Source of the DNA: Acidobacteriota bacterium
GTDB taxonomy: Bacteria > Acidobacteriota > Terriglobia > 20CM-2-55-15
Reading direction: 5' to 3'
Assembly (NCBI GenBank): GCA_003223895.1
Contig: QHXD01000563.1
Location: forward strand, 1-6,209
DNA: 6,209 nucleotides
In this document: positions 1-5,933 of the stretch, piece after piece
How positions within the stretch are numbered: position 1 is the first letter of the stretch
Layout: each line of letters opens with the position of its first letter
The notes under the pieces: generated by a model
Databases searched by the model: none
Told to the model about the DNA's origin: nothing
Seen by the model: the letters and a program-made list of their open reading frames with translations, nothing else
Position numbers and translations under genes: made by a program

Positions 1-1026
1 CCAGTCGAGAGTCTGGCCGACGTCCGGGACGCTGAGCATGGGAACGTTCTTTTTGATCGCATGCGCCATTTTCGCCATGCTTGCCTTAAAGCTCGGCCCG
101 CCAGTCGGTTTCCTGCGCCGATTCTTCGGGGCGATTTCCCATCCCGGTGGCTGTTTCGCACCGGCGGCGTGTAAACGGCGGATTGCTTTTCGATCTCCGC
201 GTAGCATCGCAACCGAGAGCACACTTTGACCATTGTTGTCCCTGGCTTCCAGGCCCGCGCCCAGCTCGATCAGGAGATCCAGAATGTCGTAGCGGTTTCG
301 GCTCAGGGCGAAGTGCAGCGGCGTCTGCGCTTGTTCGAACCGAGACATGCGGCGATCCAGCGTTTTCGGATTCTCTTTCACCAGCTTCCGAATGAGATCC
401 AGGTCACCGACGGCGATGGCGGAGAAGATGTGGTGCCGGGCGCCGCGCGGAAGCAGAAGCGATACCATGTCGCGCCAGTTATCGCCTGGGGTTCGAAAAA
501 CGGTCGCCCAGCCCATGACGTCGAGTTCATGATCGTCGCCGGTGCCGTGCACGTCGCCTCCGGCATCGAGCAGAGCGCGCGCGATCCCAACGTGTCCCTG
601 AGCTGCAGCCCAATGCAGCGCGTACGTGTGGTCTCCCGACTCGCGCGCGTTCGGGTCGGCCCCGTGCTCGAGCAGCAGCCGTACGACTTCCGAATGTCCG
701 TGCTGAGCCGCAGCATGCAATCCCGTCCACTTGTGGTCGTTACTTGTTCGAGCCAGGCCAGGATCGTTGGCGAGCAATCCTTGCAACACCGCAATGTCGC
801 CTTTGGCGCTGGCGTCCAGGAACAGCGCCGCGTTGCTTGTTTGCCGCTGCTCGAGATCGGCCTTGAGCGCGCGCCAACTGGAGAATCCGTGTTCTCGCGC
901 TACCGCTAGCTGTGCCGTGGCAAGCTTTGATCGAGGATCAGTCTGCCGGATTTCGCGCAATCGATCCTTCGCCAACTTTTTCAGATACTCGAGAGAGGCG
1001 CGTTCGGGAAGTTTTGAACTGGGCAT
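1..1026 (-). CDS. Ankyrin-repeat protein with start of a C-terminal glyoxalase/VOC domain (3' end beyond window)
   Basis: Translating the minus strand from the ATG at 1026-1024 gives 342 codons with no stop up to the window edge. Residues about 10-60 form a charged helical N-terminus (motif REHGFSSWRALK at 44-55) of the kind I know in front of ankyrin repeats in acidobacterial proteins. About seven ankyrin-like units follow, roughly residues 65-97, 98-131, 132-163, 166-198, 199-231, 232-265 and 266-292. The clearest are GLHAAAQHGHSEVVRLLLEH (102-121), ALHWAAAQGHVGIARALLDA (136-155) and TPLHFALSRNRYDILDLLIE (235-254). A basic linker (about 293-325) leads to NVPMLSVPDVGQTLDW (327-342), which matches the first strand and helix of a VOC/glyoxalase-bleomycin resistance domain. 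Ankyrin repeats normally bind proteins; the partner is unknown. No signal peptide is seen, so it is probably cytoplasmic. The start is supported by GGAAGGAAGG at 1042-1033. It is transcribed divergently from the permease. The ankyrin call is firm; the VOC call rests on 16 residues. Confidence 0.9.
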   Translation of the reverse strand, partial: MPSSKLPERASLEYLKKLAKDRLREIRQTDPRSKLATAQLAVAREHGFSSWRALKADLEQRQTSNAALFLDASAKGDIAVLQGLLANDPGLARTSNDHKWTGLHAAAQHGHSEVVRLLLEHGADPNARESGDHTYALHWAAAQGHVGIARALLDAGGDVHGTGDDHELDVMGWATVFRTPGDNWRDMVSLLLPRGARHHIFSAIAVGDLDLIRKLVKENPKTLDRRMSRFEQAQTPLHFALSRNRYDILDLLIELGAGLEARDNNGQSVLSVAMLRGDRKAIRRLHAAGAKQPPGWEIAPKNRRRKPTGGPSFKASMAKMAHAIKKNVPMLSVPDVGQTLDW

Positions 1027-1032
1027 TGGACA

Positions 1033-1042
1033 CCTTCCTTCC
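1033..1042 (-). promoter_or_regulatory. Ribosome binding site of the ankyrin gene
   Basis: The minus strand reads GGAAGGAAGG, ending 6 nt before the ATG at 1026. This purine run fixes the start of the ankyrin gene, which would otherwise be uncertain because its frame lies antisense to several other open frames. Confidence 0.75.
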
Positions 1043-1110
1043 ATTCTTGCCCGGCGTCCGCATTTCTCGGGCTGGAGAAGAATTCTGGAGGCGGGTTCAA
1101 CCCTTTACGC

Positions 1111-1142
1111 GGACCGTAGGCCGCCTTTCCGGCCTGTGATCC
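1111..1142 (-). promoter_or_regulatory. Hairpin in the probable 5' leader of the ankyrin gene
   Basis: A 32-bp inverted repeat pairs positions 1111-1123 with 1130-1142 around the 6-nt loop CCTTTC. The inner six pairs (AGGCCG/CGGCCT) are perfect. The outer seven contain two G-T pairs and one mismatch. It sits immediately downstream of the minus-strand TATAAT box at 1151-1146, so it would lie at or near the 5' end of the ankyrin mRNA. No T-run follows on either strand, so it does not look like an intrinsic terminator. It may stabilise the message or act as a leader control element; the function is inferred. Confidence 0.4.
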
Positions 1143-1145
1143 GCA

Positions 1146-1151
1146 ATTATA
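1146..1151 (-). promoter_or_regulatory. Perfect -10 box for the ankyrin gene
   Basis: The minus strand reads TATAAT here, about 120 bp before the ankyrin start codon. With 16-18 bp spacing the only -35 hexamers are AAGAAG, AAAGAA and GAAAGA, all poor, and there is no TG extension. The transcript would start near 1139. A good -10 with a poor -35 suggests activator help or chance; the palindrome at 1177-1199 lies about 38-60 bp upstream of that start, which would suit an activator site. Confidence 0.4.
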
Positions 1152-1176
1152 CTTGCTATGCTTGCCTCTTCTTTCA

Positions 1177-1199
1177 TTGTTGTTGACATTCGACAACAA
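1177..1199. promoter_or_regulatory. 23-bp near-palindromic operator candidate overlapping a consensus -35 (TTGACA)
   Basis: The arms TTGTTGTTGA (1177-1186) and TCGACAACAA (1190-1199) form a near-palindrome centred on 1188, with 9 of 11 base pairs matching. Inside it, 1183-1188 is a perfect plus-strand TTGACA. No good -10 follows: at 17 bp spacing the hexamer is TAACTG and at 16 bp it is CTAACT. The site lies 66 bp before the permease prefix start and about 150 bp before the divergent ankyrin start, so one dimeric regulator could act on both. No regulator gene is visible in the window, and the palindrome does not match an operator consensus I can name. Confidence 0.4.
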
Positions 1200-1265
1200 G
1201 AAAGCTAACTGAGAACTGGGGCAAGCTGAGTGAAGCCATTGCCAGGGTATTAAGGATGGCGTGAG

Positions 1266-1499
1266 ATGTGGCAAGACATTGTTCTGCGATTTCGTGCGCT
1301 ATTTTTCCGTCGTCGGATGGATGAAGAGCTGAAGGAAGAATTGGATTTCCACATTGAAATGCAGGCGCGGAGGAACCGGCAGCACGACGTTGACCCGGCG
1401 GCGGCAAAGCGACAGGCACGATTGCAGTTCGGCAGCGTCGTGAGCGCAACGGAAGAATGCCGCGAACAAAGGGCCTATTCGCAATGGAAATGCTCCTGA
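1266..1499 (+). CDS. N-terminal prefix domain of the ADOP permease, cut off by a frame change
   Basis: This 77-residue frame is the cytoplasmic prefix typically fused to the front of ADOP permeases. It shows WQDIVLRFRALFFRRRMDEE at 2-21, DFHIEMQ at 27-33, the AAAKRQARLQFG block at 45-56 and ATEECREQR at 61-69. After about residue 69 the match to the family breaks; the frame then reads AYSQWKCS and stops at 1497-1499. The family continues instead in the -1 frame, in the permease frame that overlaps this one by 43 bp. The start is backed by AAGGA at 1252-1256, 9 nt before the ATG. Together the two frames would give about 882 residues, a usual ADOP length. Either one base is missing (mutation or sequencing error) or the prefix is made as a separate 77-residue protein. 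The role of the prefix is not known to me. Confidence 0.75.
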   Translation: MWQDIVLRFRALFFRRRMDEELKEELDFHIEMQARRNRQHDVDPAAAKRQARLQFGSVVSATEECREQRAYSQWKCS

Positions 1500-3913
1500 A
1501 GGATGTTCGATTCGGCCTTCGCATGTTGCGCAAATCTCCCAGCTTTACGGCTGTGGCCGTTGTGACGCTCGCATTGGGCATTGGCGCAAATGCCGTGGTT
1601 TTCGGTGTGTTGAACGCGCTGGTACTGCGCCCGTTGAATGTGCCTCATGCGGAGAGCCTTTACTCCCTCCACCGGGACGACAATTCCGCGGCGGTGTCAT
1701 ATCCCGACTATCTCGATCTGCGCGATCGCAACCGCAGCTTTGATGGTCTGGCAGCTTTTAACATCTCTCAGGCGGGGATGGACGCGGGGGAAAATCCAGC
1801 CCGCGTCTGGCTCTATGAAGTGAGCGGGAACTACTTCAACGCATTAGGCATTCGGCCGTATGTTGGCCGTTTTTTTCACGATTCCGATGAGCACGGTCCC
1901 AACAGCGCTCCGTATATCGTGCTCGGTTACGCGTATTGGCACACCCGTTTTCAGGATGACCGCGGCGTGGTGGGCCGTACAGTCCAGGTCAACAAGCATC
2001 CTTTCACCGTCGTCGGTGTCGCGCCGCCTGAGTTCCACGGGACTATGTTGTTTTTCTCGCCCGATTTCTTTGTGCCGATGGTTAATCAGGAGCAGATAGA
2101 CGGGTCGAACCTCCTGAACGAGCGCGGGAAACGCTGGATTTTCATGACCATCGGACACCTGAAAGCGGGAGTCACTCCGGCACAGGCGGCTGCTGATCTG
2201 AACTCCATCGGTTCTTATCTGGAAAGGACTTATCCCAAAGACCATGGCCAAATGACCTTTAAATTGGGCCGGCCAGGTCTTTATGGCGACTTCCTTGGCC
2301 GTCCGGTAAGGGCATTCGTTGCTGGCTTGATGCTGCTGGCGGGATTAATTCTGCTAGCCGCATGCGCCAATCTGGGCAGCCTGTTTGCGGCGCGCGCCGC
2401 TGACCGTTCCCGGGAAGTTGCTCTGCGACTCGCGGTTGGAGCAAGCCGCATACACATCCTGCGGCAACTATTTACCGAAGCGGTGCTGATCTCACTGATC
2501 GGAGGCGCTGTCGGGCTGTGGGGCAGCATAGTGCTGTTGCGTTCGCTGAGCGAGTGGCAGCCATTTCCCAGATTTCCCATCAATGTGCCTGTGACCCCAG
2601 ACGCCAATGTTTATTGGGTGGCTCTGCTGCTGACTCTAGCGAGCGGATTCCTCTTTGGCGCGGTCCCCGTGAGGCAGGCACTTCGCATCGATCCGTATCA
2701 GATCGTCAAATCGGGCTCGATCGGCAGGATTGGGCGGCGGATCACTGTCCGGGACGCATTGCTCGTCGTGCAAATTGCCATATGTGCCGTCCTGGTCACT
2801 TCTTCGCTCGTTGCCGTGCGCGGACTGGTACGATCGCTTCACAGCAATTTCGGCTTTGAGCCACGGAATACGATTCTGATGGAGACCGGTCTGGATATGG
2901 CGGGGTACCGCGGCGATGCAGTGCGCGCAATGCAAAAGCGCATGATAGATGCTATGGAGACGATTCCCGGCGTAACGTCAGCGGGATTGGTGGATCGGAC
3001 GCCATTGGGTAATGGGAGCTACTACGCCTCAAATATCTTTACCGACGAAACGACAGATCTGAGGCCGGGGAATGCCGTGGCTGAATCCGCAACGTACAGC
3101 ATCTCTCCCGACTACTTCCAGGCGGCGGGCACAGCGTTGTTCGCGGGCAGGGCTTTCTCATGGCATGACGACGAAAACTCGCCGCGCGTAGCGGTGGTGA
3201 ATCGCGAGTTCGCCGGCAGAATTTTTGGCTCCCCAACAAACGCCATGGGCAGATATTTCAAGAGGCGGGAAGGAACACGCATTCAGGTAGTCGGCATTGT
3301 AGAAGACGGAAAATATCAGAGCCTCACTGAAGATCCACTGCCGGCAATGTTTCTCCCAATCCTGCAATCGCCATCCAGTGAGACATCGCTGGTGCTGCGC
3401 TCGAATCGCGATCCGCAGCAACTGGCGGCAGCCATGCAGAGCACAATGCGGAACCTGGATTCAGGGCTGCCTCTTCTCATCGAAACGTGGAACCAAAAAT
3501 TGGACTTACCTTTGTTTCCTTCGCGGGTGGCCACGGTATCGCTGGGTATTCTGGGCGTGATGGGTGCGATGCTGTCTATAACTGGCATCTTTGGAATGGC
3601 GGCGTATTCCGTGAGTAAGCGGAAGCGGGAATTGGGGATTCGTATCGCGCTCGGGGCGCAGCGCAAGGAAGTGTTACAGGCAGCGTTGGGACGGGCACTC
3701 AAATTACTTGCTTTAGGTTCGGCCGCAGGATTGTTCCTCGGAATTCTGGCGAGCCGGGTGCTGGCTTTCATCGTGTATGAGGCAACTCCCCGCGATCCGC
3801 TGGTATTGGCTGGCGTTGTTCTGGCGATGTTGTTGCTGGGACTTCTGGCTACCTGGATTCCGGCGCAACGCGCGCTGTCGATTGATCCGCTGACCCTGCT
3901 TCGCGAAGAGTGA
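1457..3913 (+). CDS. ADOP-type MacB/FtsX permease (acidobacterial duplicated orphan permease)
   Basis: An 818-codon inner-membrane protein of the MacB/FtsX permease superfamily with two permease halves. Half one has TM1 at about 31-55 (after the family motif LRMLRKSPSFTAVAVVTLAL, 21-40), a periplasmic MacB-like core (about 60-280), then TM segments at about 284-306, 340-362 and 384-405. Half two has a TM segment at about 433-455, a second periplasmic core (about 465-690), and TM segments at about 692-716, 748-770 and 781-803. FtsX signatures are SREVALRLAVGASRIHILRQ (318-337) and KRELGIRIALGAQRKEVL (723-740). Each half ends with a similar motif: IDPYQIVKSG (411-420) and IDPLTLLREE (809-818). 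MacB-type permeases couple a cytoplasmic ATPase to periplasmic export or signalling; no ATPase gene adjoins, so substrate and partner are unknown. Real family similarity begins at GLFAMEM (residue 6). If translated alone, the ATG at 1484 is a better start than 1457. The prefix domain lies just upstream in another frame. Confidence 0.92.
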   Translation: MPRTKGLFAMEMLLKDVRFGLRMLRKSPSFTAVAVVTLALGIGANAVVFGVLNALVLRPLNVPHAESLYSLHRDDNSAAVSYPDYLDLRDRNRSFDGLAAFNISQAGMDAGENPARVWLYEVSGNYFNALGIRPYVGRFFHDSDEHGPNSAPYIVLGYAYWHTRFQDDRGVVGRTVQVNKHPFTVVGVAPPEFHGTMLFFSPDFFVPMVNQEQIDGSNLLNERGKRWIFMTIGHLKAGVTPAQAAADLNSIGSYLERTYPKDHGQMTFKLGRPGLYGDFLGRPVRAFVAGLMLLAGLILLAACANLGSLFAARAADRSREVALRLAVGASRIHILRQLFTEAVLISLIGGAVGLWGSIVLLRSLSEWQPFPRFPINVPVTPDANVYWVALLLTLASGFLFGAVPVRQALRIDPYQIVKSGSIGRIGRRITVRDALLVVQIAICAVLVTSSLVAVRGLVRSLHSNFGFEPRNTILMETGLDMAGYRGDAVRAMQKRMIDAMETIPGVTSAGLVDRTPLGNGSYYASNIFTDETTDLRPGNAVAESATYSISPDYFQAAGTALFAGRAFSWHDDENSPRVAVVNREFAGRIFGSPTNAMGRYFKRREGTRIQVVGIVEDGKYQSLTEDPLPAMFLPILQSPSSETSLVLRSNRDPQQLAAAMQSTMRNLDSGLPLLIETWNQKLDLPLFPSRVATVSLGILGVMGAMLSITGIFGMAAYSVSKRKRELGIRIALGAQRKEVLQAALGRALKLLALGSAAGLFLGILASRVLAFIVYEATPRDPLVLAGVVLAMLLLGLLATWIPAQRALSIDPLTLLREE
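1468..1473 (+). promoter_or_regulatory. Possible internal ribosome binding site for the split permease frame
   Basis: AAAGGG ends 10 nt before the in-frame ATG at 1484, and the prefix frame stops at 1497-1499, close downstream. This would allow coupled re-initiation and an 809-residue permease starting MEMLLKDVRF. By contrast the ATG at 1457 has a purine run (GGAAG, 1451-1455) only one base away, too close to serve. The same GGG run (1471-1473) is where one extra G would fuse both frames, so this site may be only a by-product of a damaged junction. Confidence 0.25.
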
Positions 3914-3920
3914 ATTGGCT

Positions 3921-4670
3921 TTACCTGCCGATCCTGGCGGCCCGAAAATCTGCAACGACCGGATTGTGATCGCTCAACTGACTCCAACGCGAGCCACGAA
4001 CCACGCGGCAGGACTTTAGTCGCGGCAGCCACGAACGCGGGACAAAAATACCATCGCAATGGTAGGGCGCACTGGGGTTCCCCATCCATCGCAGCGTTTG
4101 AGCCAAAGGGCGGTCCGGATTCGCTGCCTGCCAACAACTCACCAAATCGAACTCGTTGGCCAGGCGGTCCAGTACGTCGCGTTCGCCACGCAGAATTCTG
4201 ATTCGCTCACGCGGCTGACGATATCCGACTGCCACGTTGAAGTCACCGCCCAGTACAAGGTCGGCACGGTCGCGAAGCAAGGCAATGCGGTCGAGGATGT
4301 GTTGCATCGTGCGGATGTATCCGCGTTCACCGACAGGGCCGTGAACGCTGAACACTATTAAAGGACGTTCCGACCACGAGGTGTTCCGGATCTCGCCACC
4401 AACCACCCAGCCGTCGTAATCCGGAATCGCGATCGGGACCAATGCCGCGGATCGTGCAAATAGTCCGCTTCCCCAAGATCTGCTTCCGGCGGACTGCCAC
4501 GCGAATGCATCGCGCTGGTCATGCCGGAGCCGCTCACCGGGAGAACTCTGTGGCGGGCGACATTCCTGCGCCAGCACCAGATCGGGTTTTAGATTGCGGA
4601 TCACTCGCGACCAGTGACCGCAGCGCTTCAGGCTTCCTGCGCGGAGAAAGTTGTATGTGACGATTCGCAT
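3921..4670 (-). CDS. Endonuclease/exonuclease/phosphatase (EEP) family protein
   Basis: A 249-residue protein of the EEP (DNase I/exonuclease III/inositol phosphatase-like) fold, which cleaves phosphodiester or phosphomonoester bonds with a divalent metal. The full set of expected motifs is visible: RIVTYNF with metal-site Asn7, LAQE with Glu36, FSVHGP with catalytic His110, GGDFNV (141-146; Asp143, Asn145), CDGIFV (205-210; Asp206) and SDHNPVVADF (233-242; Asp234, His235). So it is probably active. No signal peptide or membrane segment is seen, so it is likely cytoplasmic. The substrate (DNA, RNA, lipid or small phosphate) cannot be read from the motifs. The ATG at 4670 is the first start after an in-frame TAA 15 bases upstream; its ribosome binding site is weak. 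It lies downstream of the MBL-fold hydrolase on the same strand (174-bp gap) and converges on the permease, with 7 bp between stop codons. Confidence 0.88.
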   Translation of the reverse strand: MRIVTYNFLRAGSLKRCGHWSRVIRNLKPDLVLAQECRPPQSSPGERLRHDQRDAFAWQSAGSRSWGSGLFARSAALVPIAIPDYDGWVVGGEIRNTSWSERPLIVFSVHGPVGERGYIRTMQHILDRIALLRDRADLVLGGDFNVAVGYRQPRERIRILRGERDVLDRLANEFDLVSCWQAANPDRPLAQTLRWMGNPSAPYHCDGIFVPRSWLPRLKSCRVVRGSRWSQLSDHNPVVADFRAARIGR

Positions 4671-4743
4671 TTCGCGGTCCGGTGGTTAGGTCCCGGCTTG
4701 TCCAGTTTGGCCATTTCGTGATCAGCGTGCAAACGGTTTTCGA

Positions 4744-4878
4744 CTACTTCTCCGCCAGGTCTTTGATGATGTTTTGCGTACGTTTCTTGCGCTGCTCGGC
4801 GGTTTCCATGATCGTGATTGTCGGATAGCGTTTCACGCAACGCGCTAGTTGAGGCGCCTCAGCCTGGCCGTCGCGCAT
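4744..4878 (-). other. Doubtful 44-codon frame in the spacer between the MBL hydrolase and the EEP gene
   Basis: Reading the minus strand from the ATG at 4878-4876 gives 44 codons ending at TAG 4746-4744, in a different frame from the hydrolase and overlapping its last 34 bases. A later ATG (4809-4807) gives a 21-residue peptide, METAEQRKKR followed by TQNIIKDLAEK. The composition is protein-like and helical, but neither ATG has a convincing ribosome binding site (GAGGA touches the first one). The stretch RYPTITIMETA faintly recalls a segment of periplasmic sugar-binding proteins, so it could be a gene remnant, but this is weak. Otherwise the 174-bp spacer shows no promoter or terminator that I can support. 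Confidence 0.12.
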
Positions 4879-5807
4879 TCCTCGGCGACCTTCAGATATC
4901 TCCGGACACTTTCATTGCCCACCACGTAGGGGTTCGGACTGCCGGGCGCGGGCCTGGCCAGGAGGGGCAGGTTGACTTTGGACCGGTCCCAGTCGGTATG
5001 GTTGGAAACGATCATGTCCGCTCCGGCCTGCCGCACGATGTCGCTGAACCGCTGCGCCGACCGGATGTAACTCTGAAGGGATTCGCGATCGGCGTTGAGC
5101 CCCGTCCCGCCCCAGAGCGCCGCGAGGTGCGGCTTGCCGTTGTCCTTCACCGGAATCAGAGCGGAGATGGTGCCCGGCGTGTGACCCGGCGTGATGTAGA
5201 GCGTCAGCGTGGTATCGCCCAACGTGAATTTTTGGCCGTCGGTGGCCACCATGTCGCGCTTCGGCTTCGTGCCGTTGGTCCGATCGAGCATATCCCAGTC
5301 CGCTGCAGACATGATGACGCGCGCGCCGTATCGATCCTGAAGGAACTTCGCACCGCCGTGGTGATCGGGGTGTGCATGACTGACGATGGCGTATTTGATA
5401 TTGGCCGGGTCCAAACCCAGCTTCTTCAGCCCACCGGCAACCTCTTCTTCGACAGAATAGTCATAGATCGTGTCGATCACGATGATGCCTTCCGAAGTCG
5501 TGACGGCCCACACGGAGTACTCGGTCTGTCCGACGAAGTACAGGTTGTCGAACACCTTGACGGGTGCGGCATACCACGTCGATCTGTCCGGCGGCCCTTG
5601 CCTCTGCCCTCCGCCTTGTCCACGCTGCGCTGCGGCCCCTGCGCCGCCACCCCGCGGACCAGGCACGGCGCAAAGAAAGTTGAATAGATTCCGATAATCT
5701 TCGCCCGCCGCGGTCTTCGCGATAGCGACGTGTGCTTCGGGAGTGTCATTTGCGTTCTGAGCTGCGAGCATCGACGCGGCCAGCAGCATCCACAGCGCGA
5801 TCCTCAT
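4845..5807 (-). CDS. Secreted metallo-beta-lactamase-fold hydrolase, subclass B3-like
   Basis: A 320-residue protein of the MBL-fold superfamily, closest in layout to subclass B3 (L1-like) enzymes. Zinc-site residues are all present: SHAHPDHHGG (143-152) gives His144, His146, Asp148 and His149; TPGHTPGT (206-213) gives His209; SNHTDWD (268-274) gives His270. The N-terminus MRIALWMLLAASMLAA is a signal peptide, probably cut near residue 16, so the enzyme should act in the periplasm or outside the cell. A helical segment (about 20-48) and a Gly/Gln/Arg/Pro-rich linker (about 50-73) come before the catalytic domain, which starts near 80. Subclass B3 enzymes hydrolyse beta-lactams, but many environmental relatives do not, so antibiotic resistance is only a possibility. 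The start is fixed by TAAGGAGGGG just before the ATG. The EEP gene lies 174 bp downstream and may share its transcript; upstream it is divergent from the right-edge gene. Confidence 0.9.
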   Translation of the reverse strand: MRIALWMLLAASMLAAQNANDTPEAHVAIAKTAAGEDYRNLFNFLCAVPGPRGGGAGAAAQRGQGGGQRQGPPDRSTWYAAPVKVFDNLYFVGQTEYSVWAVTTSEGIIVIDTIYDYSVEEEVAGGLKKLGLDPANIKYAIVSHAHPDHHGGAKFLQDRYGARVIMSAADWDMLDRTNGTKPKRDMVATDGQKFTLGDTTLTLYITPGHTPGTISALIPVKDNGKPHLAALWGGTGLNADRESLQSYIRSAQRFSDIVRQAGADMIVSNHTDWDRSKVNLPLLARPAPGSPNPYVVGNESVRRYLKVAEECATARLRRLN

Positions 5808-5855
5808 ACCCCTCCTTAGAAACTCCGGGCGGCAATTTCAGGGACGGCCGCCTGA

Positions 5856-5883
5856 TTTACCTGGCTCACAGTTCGCGTATACT
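5856..5883 (+). promoter_or_regulatory. Candidate plus-strand promoter (TTTACC, 16 bp, TATACT)
   Basis: TTTACC at 5856-5861 and TATACT at 5878-5883 match the housekeeping consensus at 4 of 6 and 5 of 6 positions, with 16 bp between. Transcription would start near 5890, run through the REP-like doublet and reach the right-edge gene at 6076. A second, weaker candidate nearer that gene has TTGAAA (6032-6037) and TAGGTC (6055-6060) 17 bp apart. No good minus-strand promoter for the MBL hydrolase was found in the spacer. Confidence 0.3.
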
Positions 5884-5933
5884 CTACCCGAGAATGGGCG
5901 CCCCGGAACGTTTCATCAACTCGGATCGAGCAA

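Noticed and set aside
226..909. A 227-codon plus-strand open frame, and a 138-codon minus-strand frame at 378-794.
   Set aside because: Both lie within the ankyrin gene on the minus strand, whose frame gives clear ankyrin repeats and has a strong ribosome binding site. The alternatives have no recognisable motif.
1118..1135. The AGGCCG/CGGCCT hairpin as an intrinsic terminator.
   Set aside because: No T-run follows on either strand, and it lies upstream of, not after, the flanking genes.
1466..1480. Programmed -1 ribosomal frameshift site at the permease junction.
   Set aside because: The zero-frame codons CAA AGG GCC do not form an X XXY YYZ heptamer, and no clear stimulatory stem was seen just downstream. 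A missing base or re-initiation explains the layout more simply.
3316..4137. A 273-codon minus-strand open frame spanning the permease end and the EEP gene end.
   Set aside because: It overlaps two well-supported genes, is Ser/Arg-rich and without motifs, and looks like a by-product of GC-rich coding sequence.
4818..5687. A 289-codon plus-strand open frame.
   Set aside because: It is antisense to the MBL-fold hydrolase, which has complete zinc motifs, a signal peptide and a ribosome binding site. The antisense product is Arg/Val-rich with no domain I recognise.
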